64,000 nt of DNA from Stenotrophomonas sp046736075 (lineage in GTDB: Bacteria; Pseudomonadota; Gammaproteobacteria; Xanthomonadales; Xanthomonadaceae). Of the stretch, positions 51,273 to 62,743 are shown piece after piece. The stretch is taken from NCBI RefSeq assembly GCF_046736075.1, contig NZ_CP177163.1, forward strand, positions 248,001 to 312,000, in the 5' to 3' direction. A program made the translations under genes and the position numbers. Positions within the stretch are counted from its first letter, which is position 1. Every line of letters starts with the position of its first letter. The notes under the pieces were generated by a model, which saw only the letters and a list, made by a program, of their open reading frames with translations, ran no database searches and was not told the DNA's origin.

Positions 51273-51291
51273 TGGTTTTATTTTAGAACCA
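51273..51291. promoter_or_regulatory. HxlR-type operator repeat 1
   Basis: TGGTTTTATTTTAGAACCA, an imperfect palindrome with TGGTT/AACCA arms, lies 18 bp from the hxlR-type start. It matches a second copy 36 bp downstream. Confidence 0.72.
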
Positions 51292-51308
51292 CAACGGGCA
51301 GAATCAAC

Positions 51309-51327
51309 TGGTTCTGATTTGAGACCA
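51309..51327. promoter_or_regulatory. HxlR-type operator repeat 2
   Basis: TGGTTCTGATTTGAGACCA matches repeat 1 at most positions and lies 4 bp before the MFS start, where bound regulator would block translation initiation signals or transcription. Exact 36-bp spacing puts both on similar DNA faces. Confidence 0.72.
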
Positions 51328-51331
51328 CAAG

Positions 51332-52510
51332 ATGTCCCGCTCCGTTCCCTCCCCCCGTACTCCCTCGTCATTGCTGCTGTTGTTCGCCGCCGCCGCCGGC
51401 CTCAGCGTCGCCAATGTCTATTACGCCCAGCCACTGCTGGATGCGCTGGCCGCCGATCTGGGCATCGGCACCGCCCGGATCGGCGCGGTGATCGCCGCCA
51501 CCCAGCTCGGTTCGGTCGCCGCGCTGCTGTGGCTGGTGCCGCTGGGCGACCGCCTCAGCCGCCACCGGCTGATGGCCGCGCAGAACGTCGCGCTGGTGGT
51601 GGCCCTGCTCGGCGTGGCGGTGGCCGGCAACGCGATGGCGCTGCTGCTGGGGATGCTCGCGGTGGGGCTGCTCGGTACGGCGATGACCCAAGGCCTGATC
51701 GCCTATGCCGCCGCGGCGGCCCCACCGCACGAACGCGGCCGGGTGGTGGGTGCGGCGCAGGCCGGCGTGGTGATCGGCCTGCTGCTGGCGCGGGTGGTGG
51801 CCGGTGCGGTCGCCGACATCGGCGGCTGGCGCGCGGTGTATGTCCTGTCGGCCGGGGTGATGGTGATCGCCGGCGTGCTGGTGTGGCTGCGCCTGCCGCG
51901 GCTGGCCGTGCCCACTGCGGTGCCGCGGGTGTCACTGCCCGCCTTGCTGCGCACGCAGCCGGTACTGCGCCGGCGCGGCATGCTGGGGCTGCTGCTGTTC
52001 ACCGCGTTCGGGCTGTTCTGGAGCACCTTGGCGCTGCCCCTGAGCGCACCGCCGCATGCGCTCGGCCACACCGCCATCGGCGCCTTCGCACTGGTCGGCC
52101 TGGTCGGCGCGCTGGCAGCGGCACGCAGTGGCCACTGGAGCGACCAGGGCCATGCCGGGCGGGTGTCGTGCGCCGCCTTGCTGCTGTTGCTGGTCAGCTG
52201 GGCGCCGCTGGCCGCGCTGCCCGTGCACCTGGGCTGGCTGGTGCTGGGCGTGCTGCTGCTGGACCTGGCGGTGCAGGCGCTGCATGTGACCAACCAGAGC
52301 CTGATCCTGGCGGCGGCCCCGCAGGCCCAGGCCCAGGCAATCGCCGCCTACATGCTGTTCTATGCGGCCGGCAGCGGCATTGGCGCGCTGGCCGGCAGCG
52401 CCCTGTATGCCGCATACGGCTGGAGCGCGGTCTGCAGTGCCGGTGCTGCGGTATCGGCGTTGGCGCTGGTGGTGTGGGCGCGGACGGCACGGGCCGGGGA
52501 AATTCATTAG
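51332..52510 (+). CDS. MFS transporter under HxlR control
   Basis: This 392-residue permease has 12 predicted hydrophobic segments, with LVPLGDRLSRHRLMAAQN as motif A and an N-terminal ANVYYAQPLLDAL typical of the ~390-residue YbcL/YgaY-like efflux subfamily. Substrate unknown. No AGGAG is visible before the ATG because the operator repeat occupies that position, so a different or weak initiation signal must be used. Confidence 0.88.
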   Translation: MSRSVPSPRTPSSLLLLFAAAAGLSVANVYYAQPLLDALAADLGIGTARIGAVIAATQLGSVAALLWLVPLGDRLSRHRLMAAQNVALVVALLGVAVAGNAMALLLGMLAVGLLGTAMTQGLIAYAAAAAPPHERGRVVGAAQAGVVIGLLLARVVAGAVADIGGWRAVYVLSAGVMVIAGVLVWLRLPRLAVPTAVPRVSLPALLRTQPVLRRRGMLGLLLFTAFGLFWSTLALPLSAPPHALGHTAIGAFALVGLVGALAAARSGHWSDQGHAGRVSCAALLLLLVSWAPLAALPVHLGWLVLGVLLLDLAVQALHVTNQSLILAAAPQAQAQAIAAYMLFYAAGSGIGALAGSALYAAYGWSAVCSAGAAVSALALVVWARTARAGEIH

Positions 52511-52521
52511 CAATTTTACTC
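52507..52521. promoter_or_regulatory. LexA-like box upstream of imuA
   Basis: TTAGCAATTTTACTC matches the xanthomonad LexA pattern TTAG-N6-TACTA in all positions but the last. It lies 116 bp upstream of imuA and overlaps the MFS stop codon, so imuA-imuB-dnaE2 is probably SOS-induced. Confidence 0.65.
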
Positions 52522-52538
52522 ATTGGCGGTAGGATTGT

Positions 52539-52559
52539 CGGTATCAGCCCGTGATACCG
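52539..52559. other. 8-5-8 perfect inverted repeat in the imuA leader
   Basis: CGGTATCA-N5-TGATACCG is a perfect palindrome 77 bp before imuA. It could terminate the MFS transcript (no T-run) or act as an operator of the mutagenesis cassette. Confidence 0.45.
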
Positions 52560-52636
52560 CCCTTTCCGATACTCACCGCCATGCCCCTGTTCCGTGCCCG
52601 CCACCGTCTGCTCCAGCCCTCCCGGGAGGCCCACTG

Positions 52637-53245
52637 ATGGGCGCGGTCCGGGCCCTGGAGGACCTGCTCGCCAGCCGCCAGGTCTGGCGTGGGCAGCCGC
52701 GCACGGCGCCGGCCGAGGCGCCCCACCCCACCGGCCATCCGGCGCTGGACGCGCGCCTGCCCGGCGGCGGCTGGCCGGCGTCGGCCCTGTCTGAAATCCT
52801 GCTGTCCAGCCCCGGCCAGGGCGAGCTGGGGCTGGTCTGGCCCACCTTGGCGCGGCTGAGCCAGCAGCAGGCGGTGGTGCTGGTCGCCCCGCCGTGGCAA
52901 CCGCATGCCCCGGCCTGGGCCGGGGCCGGGCTGGCGCTGGGCCAGGTGCATATCGTCCGGGCTACCCCGCGCGAGGCGCTGTGGGCGGCCGAACAATGCC
53001 TGCGTTCGGCCGCCTGCGCGGCGGTGCTGTGCTGGCCGCAGGGCGATGACCGCGCCCTGCGCCGGCTGCAGGTAGCCGCCGAAACCGGCCAGTGCCTGGG
53101 CTTCGCCTTCCGCGATGCGCGCCAGGCCCGCAACCCGTCCCCCGCCGCCCTGCGCCTGCAGGTGGACGATGGCCAGGTACAGGTTCTCAAGTGCCGGGGC
53201 GGTCGGGCGCCGGCCCACCCGCTGCCGCTGTCGCTGGCGCATTGA
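52637..53245 (+). CDS. imuA: Mutagenesis accessory protein ImuA
   Basis: This 202-residue RecA/SulA-like protein starts at an ATG after GGGAGG. It carries HPALDARLPGGGWPASALSE, LGLVWPTLARLSQQQ and VVLVAPPWQPHAP, typical of ImuA. A degenerate ATPase core is expected. ImuA assists ImuB and DnaE2 in error-prone repair after DNA damage. First of three tightly spaced genes. Confidence 0.92.
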   Translation: MGAVRALEDLLASRQVWRGQPRTAPAEAPHPTGHPALDARLPGGGWPASALSEILLSSPGQGELGLVWPTLARLSQQQAVVLVAPPWQPHAPAWAGAGLALGQVHIVRATPREALWAAEQCLRSAACAAVLCWPQGDDRALRRLQVAAETGQCLGFAFRDARQARNPSPAALRLQVDDGQVQVLKCRGGRAPAHPLPLSLAH

Positions 53246-53254
53246 GCCGCCGCC

Positions 53255-54669
53255 ATGCACTGGGCCTGCCTGTTGCTGCCGCAGTTGGCGCTGGATACCG
53301 CGTTGCGCCAGCAACCCGATCCTTCGCTCGCACTGGTGCTGGTCAGCGGGCCGGCGCAGCGGCGCATGCTGCATGCGGTCAGCCCGCGCGCGCGGCAGCT
53401 CGGGCTGCGTCGCGGCATGCTGCTGTCGGCCGCCCAGGTGCTGACCGGCGAACTGGTCTGCGTCGAGTACGATCCGCGCGCCGAACAGGCCACCCGGCAA
53501 CTGCTGGCCAGCTGGCTGTACGGCATCAGCTCACAGGTCAGTCTGGATTTTCCGCATGCGCTGGCGCTGGAGATCGGCGCCAGCCGCGCGTTGTTCGGCG
53601 ATTGGCCGGCCATCGAGCAGCGCCTGCGCGAGGGCCTGCAGGACCTCGGATTCCGCCATCGCCTGGTGGCCGCGCCCAATCCCTACGCCGCCTGCGTGCT
53701 CACCCACCTCCACCCGCGGCTGGGCGTGGACGACAGCCAACTGCTGGCCGCCCTTGAACCGGTGCCGATCGAGCGCAGCGGCCTGCCCGCCGATGCCGTC
53801 ACGGTATTGGCCCGCTCGGGCCTGCGCACGCTCGGGGCCGCCTTCGCGGTGCCGCGCGACAGTCTGGCGCGGCGTTTCGCGCCGCAGGTACTGGCCCACC
53901 TGGATGCGCTGCGCGGTCTGCAGTCGCCGCTGCTGCGGTACTTCCAGCCACCGGACCGGTTCGATGCGCGCATCGAGTTCGAGTATGAGATCGACTCCAC
54001 CCAGGCCCTGCTGTTCCCGCTGCGCCGCCTGACCGCCGACCTCGCCGCCTTCCTGTGCTCCCGCGATGGCGGCGTGCAGCAGTTCGACCTGTGGTTCGAG
54101 CACGACGGCCAGCCCGACACCCGCCTGTCGATCGGTCTGCTGGCGCCCGAACGCGATGCGGCGATGCTGTTCGAGCTGGCACGCAACCGCGTGGATCACC
54201 TGGCGCTGCCTGCCGGCAGCCGTGGCCTGCGCCTGCAGGCCGAGCGCCTGCCACCGTTCGTGCCGGCCGCGCGCGACCTGTTCGACCCGCGCCCGCAGCA
54301 GGCCATGCCGTGGGAGCAGGTGCGCGAACGCCTGCGCGCGCGGCTGGGCGACGACGCCGTGCAGGGCCTGGTGCTGTGCGCCGACCATCGTCCGGAACGG
54401 GCCAGCGGCGATGCCCAGACCATCGCCAAGGCGCTGCCCCCGGCGGCGTTGCCGCTGCGCCCCGGCTGGCTGCTGCCGCACCCGCAGCCGCTGCATGATC
54501 CCCACCTGCGCGTCCTCTCCGGGCCGGAGCGGATCGAATCGGGCTGGTGGGACGCGGGCGACGTGCGCCGCGATTATTACGTGGTGGAAACCGCGCAGGG
54601 CCAACGCGGCTGGGCCTACACCGCGCCCGACGCCAGCGCCGGTCCGTTCATGCTGCACGGCTGGTTCGC

Positions 54670-54673
<4 letters not shown>
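53255..54673 (+). CDS. imuB: Inactive Y-family-like polymerase subunit ImuB
   Basis: This 472-residue ImuB has a Y-family polymerase-like N-terminal region (ALVLVSGPAQRRMLHAVSPR; RRGMLLSAAQVL). It lacks the acidic triad expected of an active Y polymerase (GVSLDF-type region reads QVSLDFP), so it acts as the clamp-binding hub for DnaE2. The C-terminal region has a conserved RDYYVVETAQGQRGWAY. It starts 10 bp after imuA and overlaps dnaE2 (ATGA). Confidence 0.93.
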
Positions 54674-57771
<3,098 letters not shown>

Positions 57772-57912
57772 CGCATCGGCACGACATGCCGCGATACATC
57801 ACGATACGTTCGCCCATACCGTGACGCACATCGCTTCGATGCGGCATTTTCCGACTGGTCGTACCGCGACGCTTTCGGTATCGTCGGCGCTTTCCAAGGA
57901 TTCGGAGAAGCC

Positions 57913-58419
57913 ATGTCGCGCGCGCTCACTCTTACCACGCTGGTGGTTGCCTGCCTGGCGCTGGTCGTGTCCAGCTGGACCGCGTTCGAGCTGCACCAGA
58001 GCCAGGCGCGCGATCGCGTGATCACCGCGCGCGGGCTGGTCATCGAAGATGGCAACGGCCAGGCCCGTGTGATCCTTGGCGCGCCGGTCCCCGATCCGCA
58101 CAGCAAAGGCGTCTCGCAAGGCCCACGCGCCTCGCCGCTGTCCGGCATGATCCTGATCGGCGCGGACGGTTCCGAGCGCGGCGGCTACGGCACGGCCGAT
58201 GTCGGCGACGAAGCCATCCTGACCCTCGACGATGCCACCGGCACCACCGAAGTGTTCAAGGTCACCGCCAACCCCGACCGCGGCGCCACCCTGGTCATCA
58301 AACACCAGAACAGCACCGGCGCGATGCTGACCTCCTGGCAGGGCAGACCGGAACTGATCTTCGTGGGCGACAACGGCCAATCGCACTACGTGCGTCCGAA
58401 CGCACCCAGCGCGCCCTGA
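57913..58419 (+). CDS. Membrane-anchored protein of unknown function
   Basis: This 168-residue protein has an N-terminal membrane segment (TLVVACLALVVSSWTAF, about 9-25) and a beta-rich exterior with repeated GLVIEDGNGQARVILGAP / GMILIGADGSERGGYG / AILTLDDATGTTEVFKV units. GGAG precedes the ATG. The stop lies 33 nt inside the end of the oppositely oriented PtsJ-like gene. Family not recognised. Confidence 0.75.
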   Translation: MSRALTLTTLVVACLALVVSSWTAFELHQSQARDRVITARGLVIEDGNGQARVILGAPVPDPHSKGVSQGPRASPLSGMILIGADGSERGGYGTADVGDEAILTLDDATGTTEVFKVTANPDRGATLVIKHQNSTGAMLTSWQGRPELIFVGDNGQSHYVRPNAPSAP

Positions 58420-59708
58420 GCCAGCAGCGCCTGCTGCAGGTCGGCCGCCAGCCGACGCGCATCGGCGGCGGTCAGGCTGGCGGTGGTGATGCGCACGCCG
58501 TGCACGCCCGGCTGCACGGCAAACACTTCGCCGGCGCGCAACTGCCACCCACGCTGGGCCATCGCCAGCACCAGTGGCTGGCTGTCCTGCGACAACGGCA
58601 GCCACAGATTCAGGCCGTCCATCATCGCCGGCGTACCGATGCCCTGCTCGCGCAAGGCCAGCTGCAGTGTCTCGCATCGCTGGGCGTAGTCGCGCCCGGC
58701 CTTGGCCACGCGTGCCATTGCCCGGGCAGACCCCAACGCCGCCGCTGCGGCATCCTGCAGCAGATGACTCACCCAGCCGGTTCCCGGCGCCAGCCGAAGA
58801 CGCAGCCGGGCCGCGGTGTCGGCATCGCACCCCAGCAGGGCCAGGCGCAGGTCCGGCCCCAGTGACTTGGACAGCGAGCGCACCAGCGCCCACCGCTGCG
58901 TACCCGGCGGGAGCACCGAGTGATACGCCTGCTGCGACAATCCGGCGAAATGATCGTCGATCAGCACCAGCACCTGCGGATACCGCTCCAGCACCTGGCG
59001 CAGCGCGCGGGCGCGCCGCCGGCTGAGGCAGGCGCCGGTGGGATTGTGGGCGCGCGGGGTCAGCAGCACCGCGCGCGCGCCCGCCTCCAGCGCGTCGGCC
59101 AGCGACGCCGGCTGCATGCCTTCCTCATCGATCGACACCGCAACCGTGGCGTGCCCCGCCGCCCGCAACGTATTGAGGCTGCCGAGGAAGCACGGATTCT
59201 CCACCGCCACGCGGTCGCCGGGCAGCAACCAGCCGGCCAGCAACCGCTCGATCGCGTCCACCGCACCGTGGGTGAGCTCCAGCGCATAACCGGCCGGGCA
59301 ATCCGGGTCCAGGTGTGCGCGTGCCAATCGTGCCAACGTCGGATCGAGGGTCGGCGTACCGTACAGCCGCGGGGCGCGTGGGGGCAGCAGCGCGCGCAGA
59401 TCCGGCAGCCAGTGCGGATCGGGATTGCCGCTGGACAGGTCGAACAGCGTGGTCACGGCAGCGCTGCCTTCCTGTGCCACCGCTACCGGACGGGCGGCCA
59501 CCACCGTACCGCGGCGGCCCTGGGTCACGGCCAGCCCGGCAGCATCCAGCCGCTTGTAGGCGGCCGCCACCGTATTGCGGTTGATGGCCAGCTGCGCCGC
59601 CAGCTCGCGCACCGGCGGCAGGCTGTGGCCCGACGCCAACACCCCGCTGAGGATCTGCTGGCGGATGCTCTCGAAGACCGCAGCGGCGGTCTGGCCGGTG
59701 ATTTTCAT
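58386..59708 (-). CDS. ptsJ: MocR-type PLP-dependent regulator (PtsJ-like)
   Basis: This 440-residue protein has an N-terminal GntR winged helix (FESIRQQILSGVLASGHSLP; PPVRELAAQLAINRNTVAAA) as in PtsJ. An aminotransferase class-I fold follows, with PLP lysine Lys281 in SLSKSLGPDLRLAL and Asp251-Asp252 near the cofactor. MocR proteins sense PLP and regulate vitamin B6 or transporter genes. The divergent neighbour is the PLP-binding YggS gene, so control of PLP balance is likely. Symbol assigned by resemblance. Confidence 0.85.
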   Translation of the reverse strand: MKITGQTAAAVFESIRQQILSGVLASGHSLPPVRELAAQLAINRNTVAAAYKRLDAAGLAVTQGRRGTVVAARPVAVAQEGSAAVTTLFDLSSGNPDPHWLPDLRALLPPRAPRLYGTPTLDPTLARLARAHLDPDCPAGYALELTHGAVDAIERLLAGWLLPGDRVAVENPCFLGSLNTLRAAGHATVAVSIDEEGMQPASLADALEAGARAVLLTPRAHNPTGACLSRRRARALRQVLERYPQVLVLIDDHFAGLSQQAYHSVLPPGTQRWALVRSLSKSLGPDLRLALLGCDADTAARLRLRLAPGTGWVSHLLQDAAAAALGSARAMARVAKAGRDYAQRCETLQLALREQGIGTPAMMDGLNLWLPLSQDSQPLVLAMAQRGWQLRAGEVFAVQPGVHGVRITTASLTAADARRLAADLQQALLAQGALGAFGRT

Positions 59709-59767
59709 TTTGTCCTATGCCAATATACGGTTCGTCCCGTGACAGTGTTGCACACTGGAGTCCCCCC

Positions 59768-60550
59768 ATGCCCCTCGCCCCACCCGACTGGCCGCAGGCC
59801 ACCACCGTCGACGAGATCGCGCACAACCTCGACGTGGTCCGACAGCGCATTGCCCGCGCCTGCGCGCGCGCCGGTCGCGATCCCGCCGATGTCCGTCTGC
59901 TGCCGGTCAGCAAAACCGTCGATGAGGCACGGCTGCGCCTGGCCTGGCAGGCCGGCTGCCACGAACTGGGCGAGAACAAGGTGCAGGAAGCGCAGCGCAA
60001 GGCGGCCGCAATGGCCGACCTGGCCGGTCTGCGCTGGTCGGTGATCGGCCACCTGCAGACCAACAAGGCGCGCGACGTGGCGCGCTTCGCCAGCGAGTTC
60101 CAGGCGCTGGACAGCCTGCGTGTGGCCGAGGCACTGGACCAGCGGCTGGCCGTGGAACAGCGCACGCTGGACGTGTTCGTGCAGGTCAATACCTCCGGCG
60201 AGGCCAGCAAGTACGGGCTGGACCCGATTGCCGTCGCCGATTTCGTGCAGCAGCTGCCCGCGTTTCCGCAGCTGCGCGTGCGCGGGCTGATGACGCTGGC
60301 GGTGTTCTCCCCCGACCCGGCGCAGGTGCGTCCCTGCTTCGTGCGCCTGCGCGAGCTGCGCGAGCGGCTGTCGCCGCAGCTGCCGGCGGGGGTGAACCTG
60401 GACGCGTTGTCGATGGGCATGTCCGGCGATGTCGAGATCGCCATCGAGGAAGGCGCCACGGTCGTGCGTGTCGGCCAGGCCATCTTCGGTGCCCGCCGCA
60501 CGCCGGACAGTTTCTACTGGCCCACGCCTGCGACGGAGCCTGCGCCATGA
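59768..60550 (+). CDS. yggS: YggS-family PLP homeostasis protein
   Basis: This 260-residue single-domain TIM-barrel PLP-binding protein has Lys49 in LLPVSKTV as the Schiff-base residue. LGENKVQEAQRKAA, WSVIGHLQTNKAR, VNTSGEASKYGL and DALSMGMSGDVEIAIEEGAT also fit the family. It buffers pyridoxal phosphate in the cytoplasm. The ATG at 59768 is preferred over an upstream codon at 59717. It overlaps the next gene (ATGA). Here it sits beside a PLP-sensing regulator instead of the common proC/pilT neighbours. Confidence 0.93.
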   Translation: MPLAPPDWPQATTVDEIAHNLDVVRQRIARACARAGRDPADVRLLPVSKTVDEARLRLAWQAGCHELGENKVQEAQRKAAAMADLAGLRWSVIGHLQTNKARDVARFASEFQALDSLRVAEALDQRLAVEQRTLDVFVQVNTSGEASKYGLDPIAVADFVQQLPAFPQLRVRGLMTLAVFSPDPAQVRPCFVRLRELRERLSPQLPAGVNLDALSMGMSGDVEIAIEEGATVVRVGQAIFGARRTPDSFYWPTPATEPAP

Positions 60551-61251
60551 GCGCCGCCCCGCACCGCCGCGCCGTTGCCATCCAGCACGTCGCCTTCGAA
60601 GACTGCGGAACGCTGGGCCCGGTGCTGGCCGAACGCGGCTGGGAACTGCAGACGCTGCAGGCCGGCGTGGATCCGCTGGATGCCGCGGAAACGGCCGACC
60701 TGTTGATCGTGCTCGGCGGGCCCATCAGCGCCAACGACACCGACACCCACCCGTTCCTGCGCCTCCAGCTGGCACAGCTGCAACGCCGCCTGCAGCAGCA
60801 GCGCCCCACCCTCGGCATCTGTCTGGGCGCCCAGCTGATTGCCCGCGCGCTGGGTGCCCAGGTCGCACCGATGGGTGCCAAGGAAATCGGCTTCTCCCCG
60901 CTTTCGCTCACCGACGCCGGCATGGCCTCACCACTGCGTGCCGTCGCCGGCATTCCGGTGCTGCACTGGCACGGCGAGGCCTTTACCCTGCCGCCCGGCG
61001 CACAGCGCCTGGCCGCAACAGCAGCCTGCGCGCAGCAGGCGTTCGCGCTCGGCACCCATGTACTTGGCCTGCAGTGCCACCCCGAGATCGACGCACGCCG
61101 CATCGAGACCTGGCTGATCGGACACGCCCACGAACTGCACGCCGCCGGTATCGATCCGCGTGTGCTGCGCGAACAGGCAGCGCGCTACGGCGCACCGCTC
61201 GCCGCCGCCGCGCGTGACCTGTTCGCCACCTGGCTGGAGGCGGCGGCATGA
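60547..61251 (+). CDS. Class-I glutamine amidotransferase-like protein
   Basis: This 234-residue protein has nucleophile Cys92 in GICLGAQLIA and His178/Glu180 in QCHPEID, the GATase-1 triad. GuaA-like oxyanion residues are present (LIVLGGPIS). Usually called a GMP synthase-like or gamma-glutamyl hydrolase-like protein; the acceptor domain is absent. It overlaps yggS by 4 nt. Confidence 0.9.
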   Translation: MSAAPHRRAVAIQHVAFEDCGTLGPVLAERGWELQTLQAGVDPLDAAETADLLIVLGGPISANDTDTHPFLRLQLAQLQRRLQQQRPTLGICLGAQLIARALGAQVAPMGAKEIGFSPLSLTDAGMASPLRAVAGIPVLHWHGEAFTLPPGAQRLAATAACAQQAFALGTHVLGLQCHPEIDARRIETWLIGHAHELHAAGIDPRVLREQAARYGAPLAAAARDLFATWLEAAA

Positions 61252-61484
61252 GTGGCTATCGGCTGATTGTCCACTGCCACGGTGTGCGTTGGGGCCAGTT
61301 CGACAGCGACGGGCCAGGCGCCCGCGACCACCTTGCCGCGTTGGCCGGCCGCCTGCCTGCCCGCGATGGCTTCCATCTGCAGTGGCAGCAGGCCGTCGGC
61401 GAACAGCGCGTGCTGCACAGTGGACCGGACGGTCTGAAGGTGCTGAGCAGCGCGGCGGTGTACCGCGACGTCGCTGCCCCCTGA
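61248..61484 (+). CDS. Small conserved-looking protein of unknown function
   Basis: This 78-residue protein starts MSGYRLIVHCHGVRWG. The ATG overlaps the amidotransferase stop by 4 nt, so it is coupled to it. A His-Cys-His motif near the N-terminus (VHCHG) could bind metal. No recognised family. Confidence 0.6.
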   Translation: MSGYRLIVHCHGVRWGQFDSDGPGARDHLAALAGRLPARDGFHLQWQQAVGEQRVLHSGPDGLKVLSSAAVYRDVAAP

Positions 61485-61489
61485 ACCCT

Positions 61490-61512
61490 GCCCCCGCCGC
61501 CCGCGCGGGGGC
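61490..61512. terminator. Hairpin between convergent genes
   Basis: An 8-bp stem (GCCCCCGC / GCGGGGGC) with a 7-nt loop lies directly between the stops at 61484 and 61513. It is the likely bidirectional terminator. Confidence 0.6.
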
Positions 61513-62415
61513 TCAGGCGGTCGCCATCGCCTGCATGTGCCTGCCGTGCTCCAGCGCCTGCGCGTGCAGCCAGGCACGGAACGCCAGAAATCCCTGGTGC
61601 GATGCAGAGCGCGGCGGGTACACCAGCCAGTGCGACCAGCGTGTCCTCAGCCGGTGCGGCGACAGCGCGATCAGCTGCCCGGAATCGAGCAGCAGCCGCG
61701 CCCGCGTCACCCGCCCCAGCGCCACCCCGAATCCATCCAGCGCAGCGCGGTGGTGCGCCTCGGAGTCGTTGAGCATGGCCACGTAACGGGCGGGCGGTGT
61801 GTCGCCGGCCAAGGCGAACCAGCGCTGCCATTCCCCATCCGGGTCGCCGAGCAGCGGCCACTGCGACAACGGCCTGCCCGCCACCCCTCCCATGCGGTCG
61901 ACCAGCGACGGGCTGGCCATCGGCACCAGCCATTCGTCGAACAGCGCCTCGGCCACCAGGCCCTGCCACTGCCCCGCACCGACCCGCAGGGCGGCGTCGA
62001 TCTGCAGTTGGCGCTCGAAGTCGATGAGGCGCTCGCTGGACTCCAGGCTCAGTTCGATCTGCGGGTGCGCGGCCACGAACGAGCCCAGCCGCGGCACCAG
62101 CCAGTTGGACGTCATCGACGGCAGCGCGCTGACCGTCAGCACGCGGTCATGCCGCGCGGCAAACGGCTGTACCGCCTGGCCGATCGCATCCAGGTGCGGG
62201 CCGATCTGTTCGAGCAGCCGCTGGCCCTCGGCGGTGACCGCCACGCCACGGGGTTGGCGCACCAGCAGCGGGTAGCCAAGCCGCTGTTCGAGCTGGCGCA
62301 TCTGGTGACTGAGCGCGCTGACGGTGAGGTTCAGCGTTTCCGCCGCCCGGGTGAGGTTGCCCAGGCGCGCCGCAGTGACGAAGTTCTGCAGTGCCTGGAG
62401 GGGGATGCGTGACAT
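61513..62415 (-). CDS. LysR-family regulator (GcvA-like)
   Basis: This 300-residue protein starts MSRIPLQALQNFVTAARLGN, with helix-turn-helix NLTVSALSHQMRQLEQRLGY. The effector domain has DRVLTVSALPSMTSNWLVPR, which resembles the GcvA subgroup. The ATG at 62415 is used; a far upstream start adds an unlikely leader. Divergent from the small protein at 62515. Effector unknown. Confidence 0.9.
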   Translation of the reverse strand: MSRIPLQALQNFVTAARLGNLTRAAETLNLTVSALSHQMRQLEQRLGYPLLVRQPRGVAVTAEGQRLLEQIGPHLDAIGQAVQPFAARHDRVLTVSALPSMTSNWLVPRLGSFVAAHPQIELSLESSERLIDFERQLQIDAALRVGAGQWQGLVAEALFDEWLVPMASPSLVDRMGGVAGRPLSQWPLLGDPDGEWQRWFALAGDTPPARYVAMLNDSEAHHRAALDGFGVALGRVTRARLLLDSGQLIALSPHRLRTRWSHWLVYPPRSASHQGFLAFRAWLHAQALEHGRHMQAMATA

Positions 62416-62514
62416 ATCGACTTGAATCCAGCTCAAGGCAAAGTTGCGGAAATATCGCTTTTTCGCCCTGCATCCTGCACCTATCGTCAACTCCACTCAA
62501 GTGGAGGACCGGAT

Positions 62515-62718
62515 ATGAACATGTATGCCGCGCTGCTGTTCCTGCAGGGCCACATCACCAATGCCGACCTGGCCCGTCAGCTGGCCGCAGACGCCGGGGA
62601 CGGCGACGACGTGGCGGCCGCGCCGCCCCGGCAGGTGCCCGGGCGGGAAACCTGCGCGACACACGCCGATCACCTGACGTCGCCGCCGCGCGTGCCCCTG
62701 CCCAGCCGCAGCGCCTGA
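62515..62718 (+). CDS. Small protein with strong ribosome site
   Basis: This 67-residue protein starts MNMYAALLFLQGHITNADLA after GGAGG eight bases upstream, an unusually strong site in this window. The N-terminal half is an amphipathic helix-like segment and the C-terminal half is Pro/Asp-rich and probably disordered. Divergent from the GcvA-like regulator. Unknown function. Confidence 0.6.
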   Translation: MNMYAALLFLQGHITNADLARQLAADAGDGDDVAAAPPRQVPGRETCATHADHLTSPPRVPLPSRSA

Positions 62719-62743
62719 CCCCCGGCAACGCAACGATCGCCCG

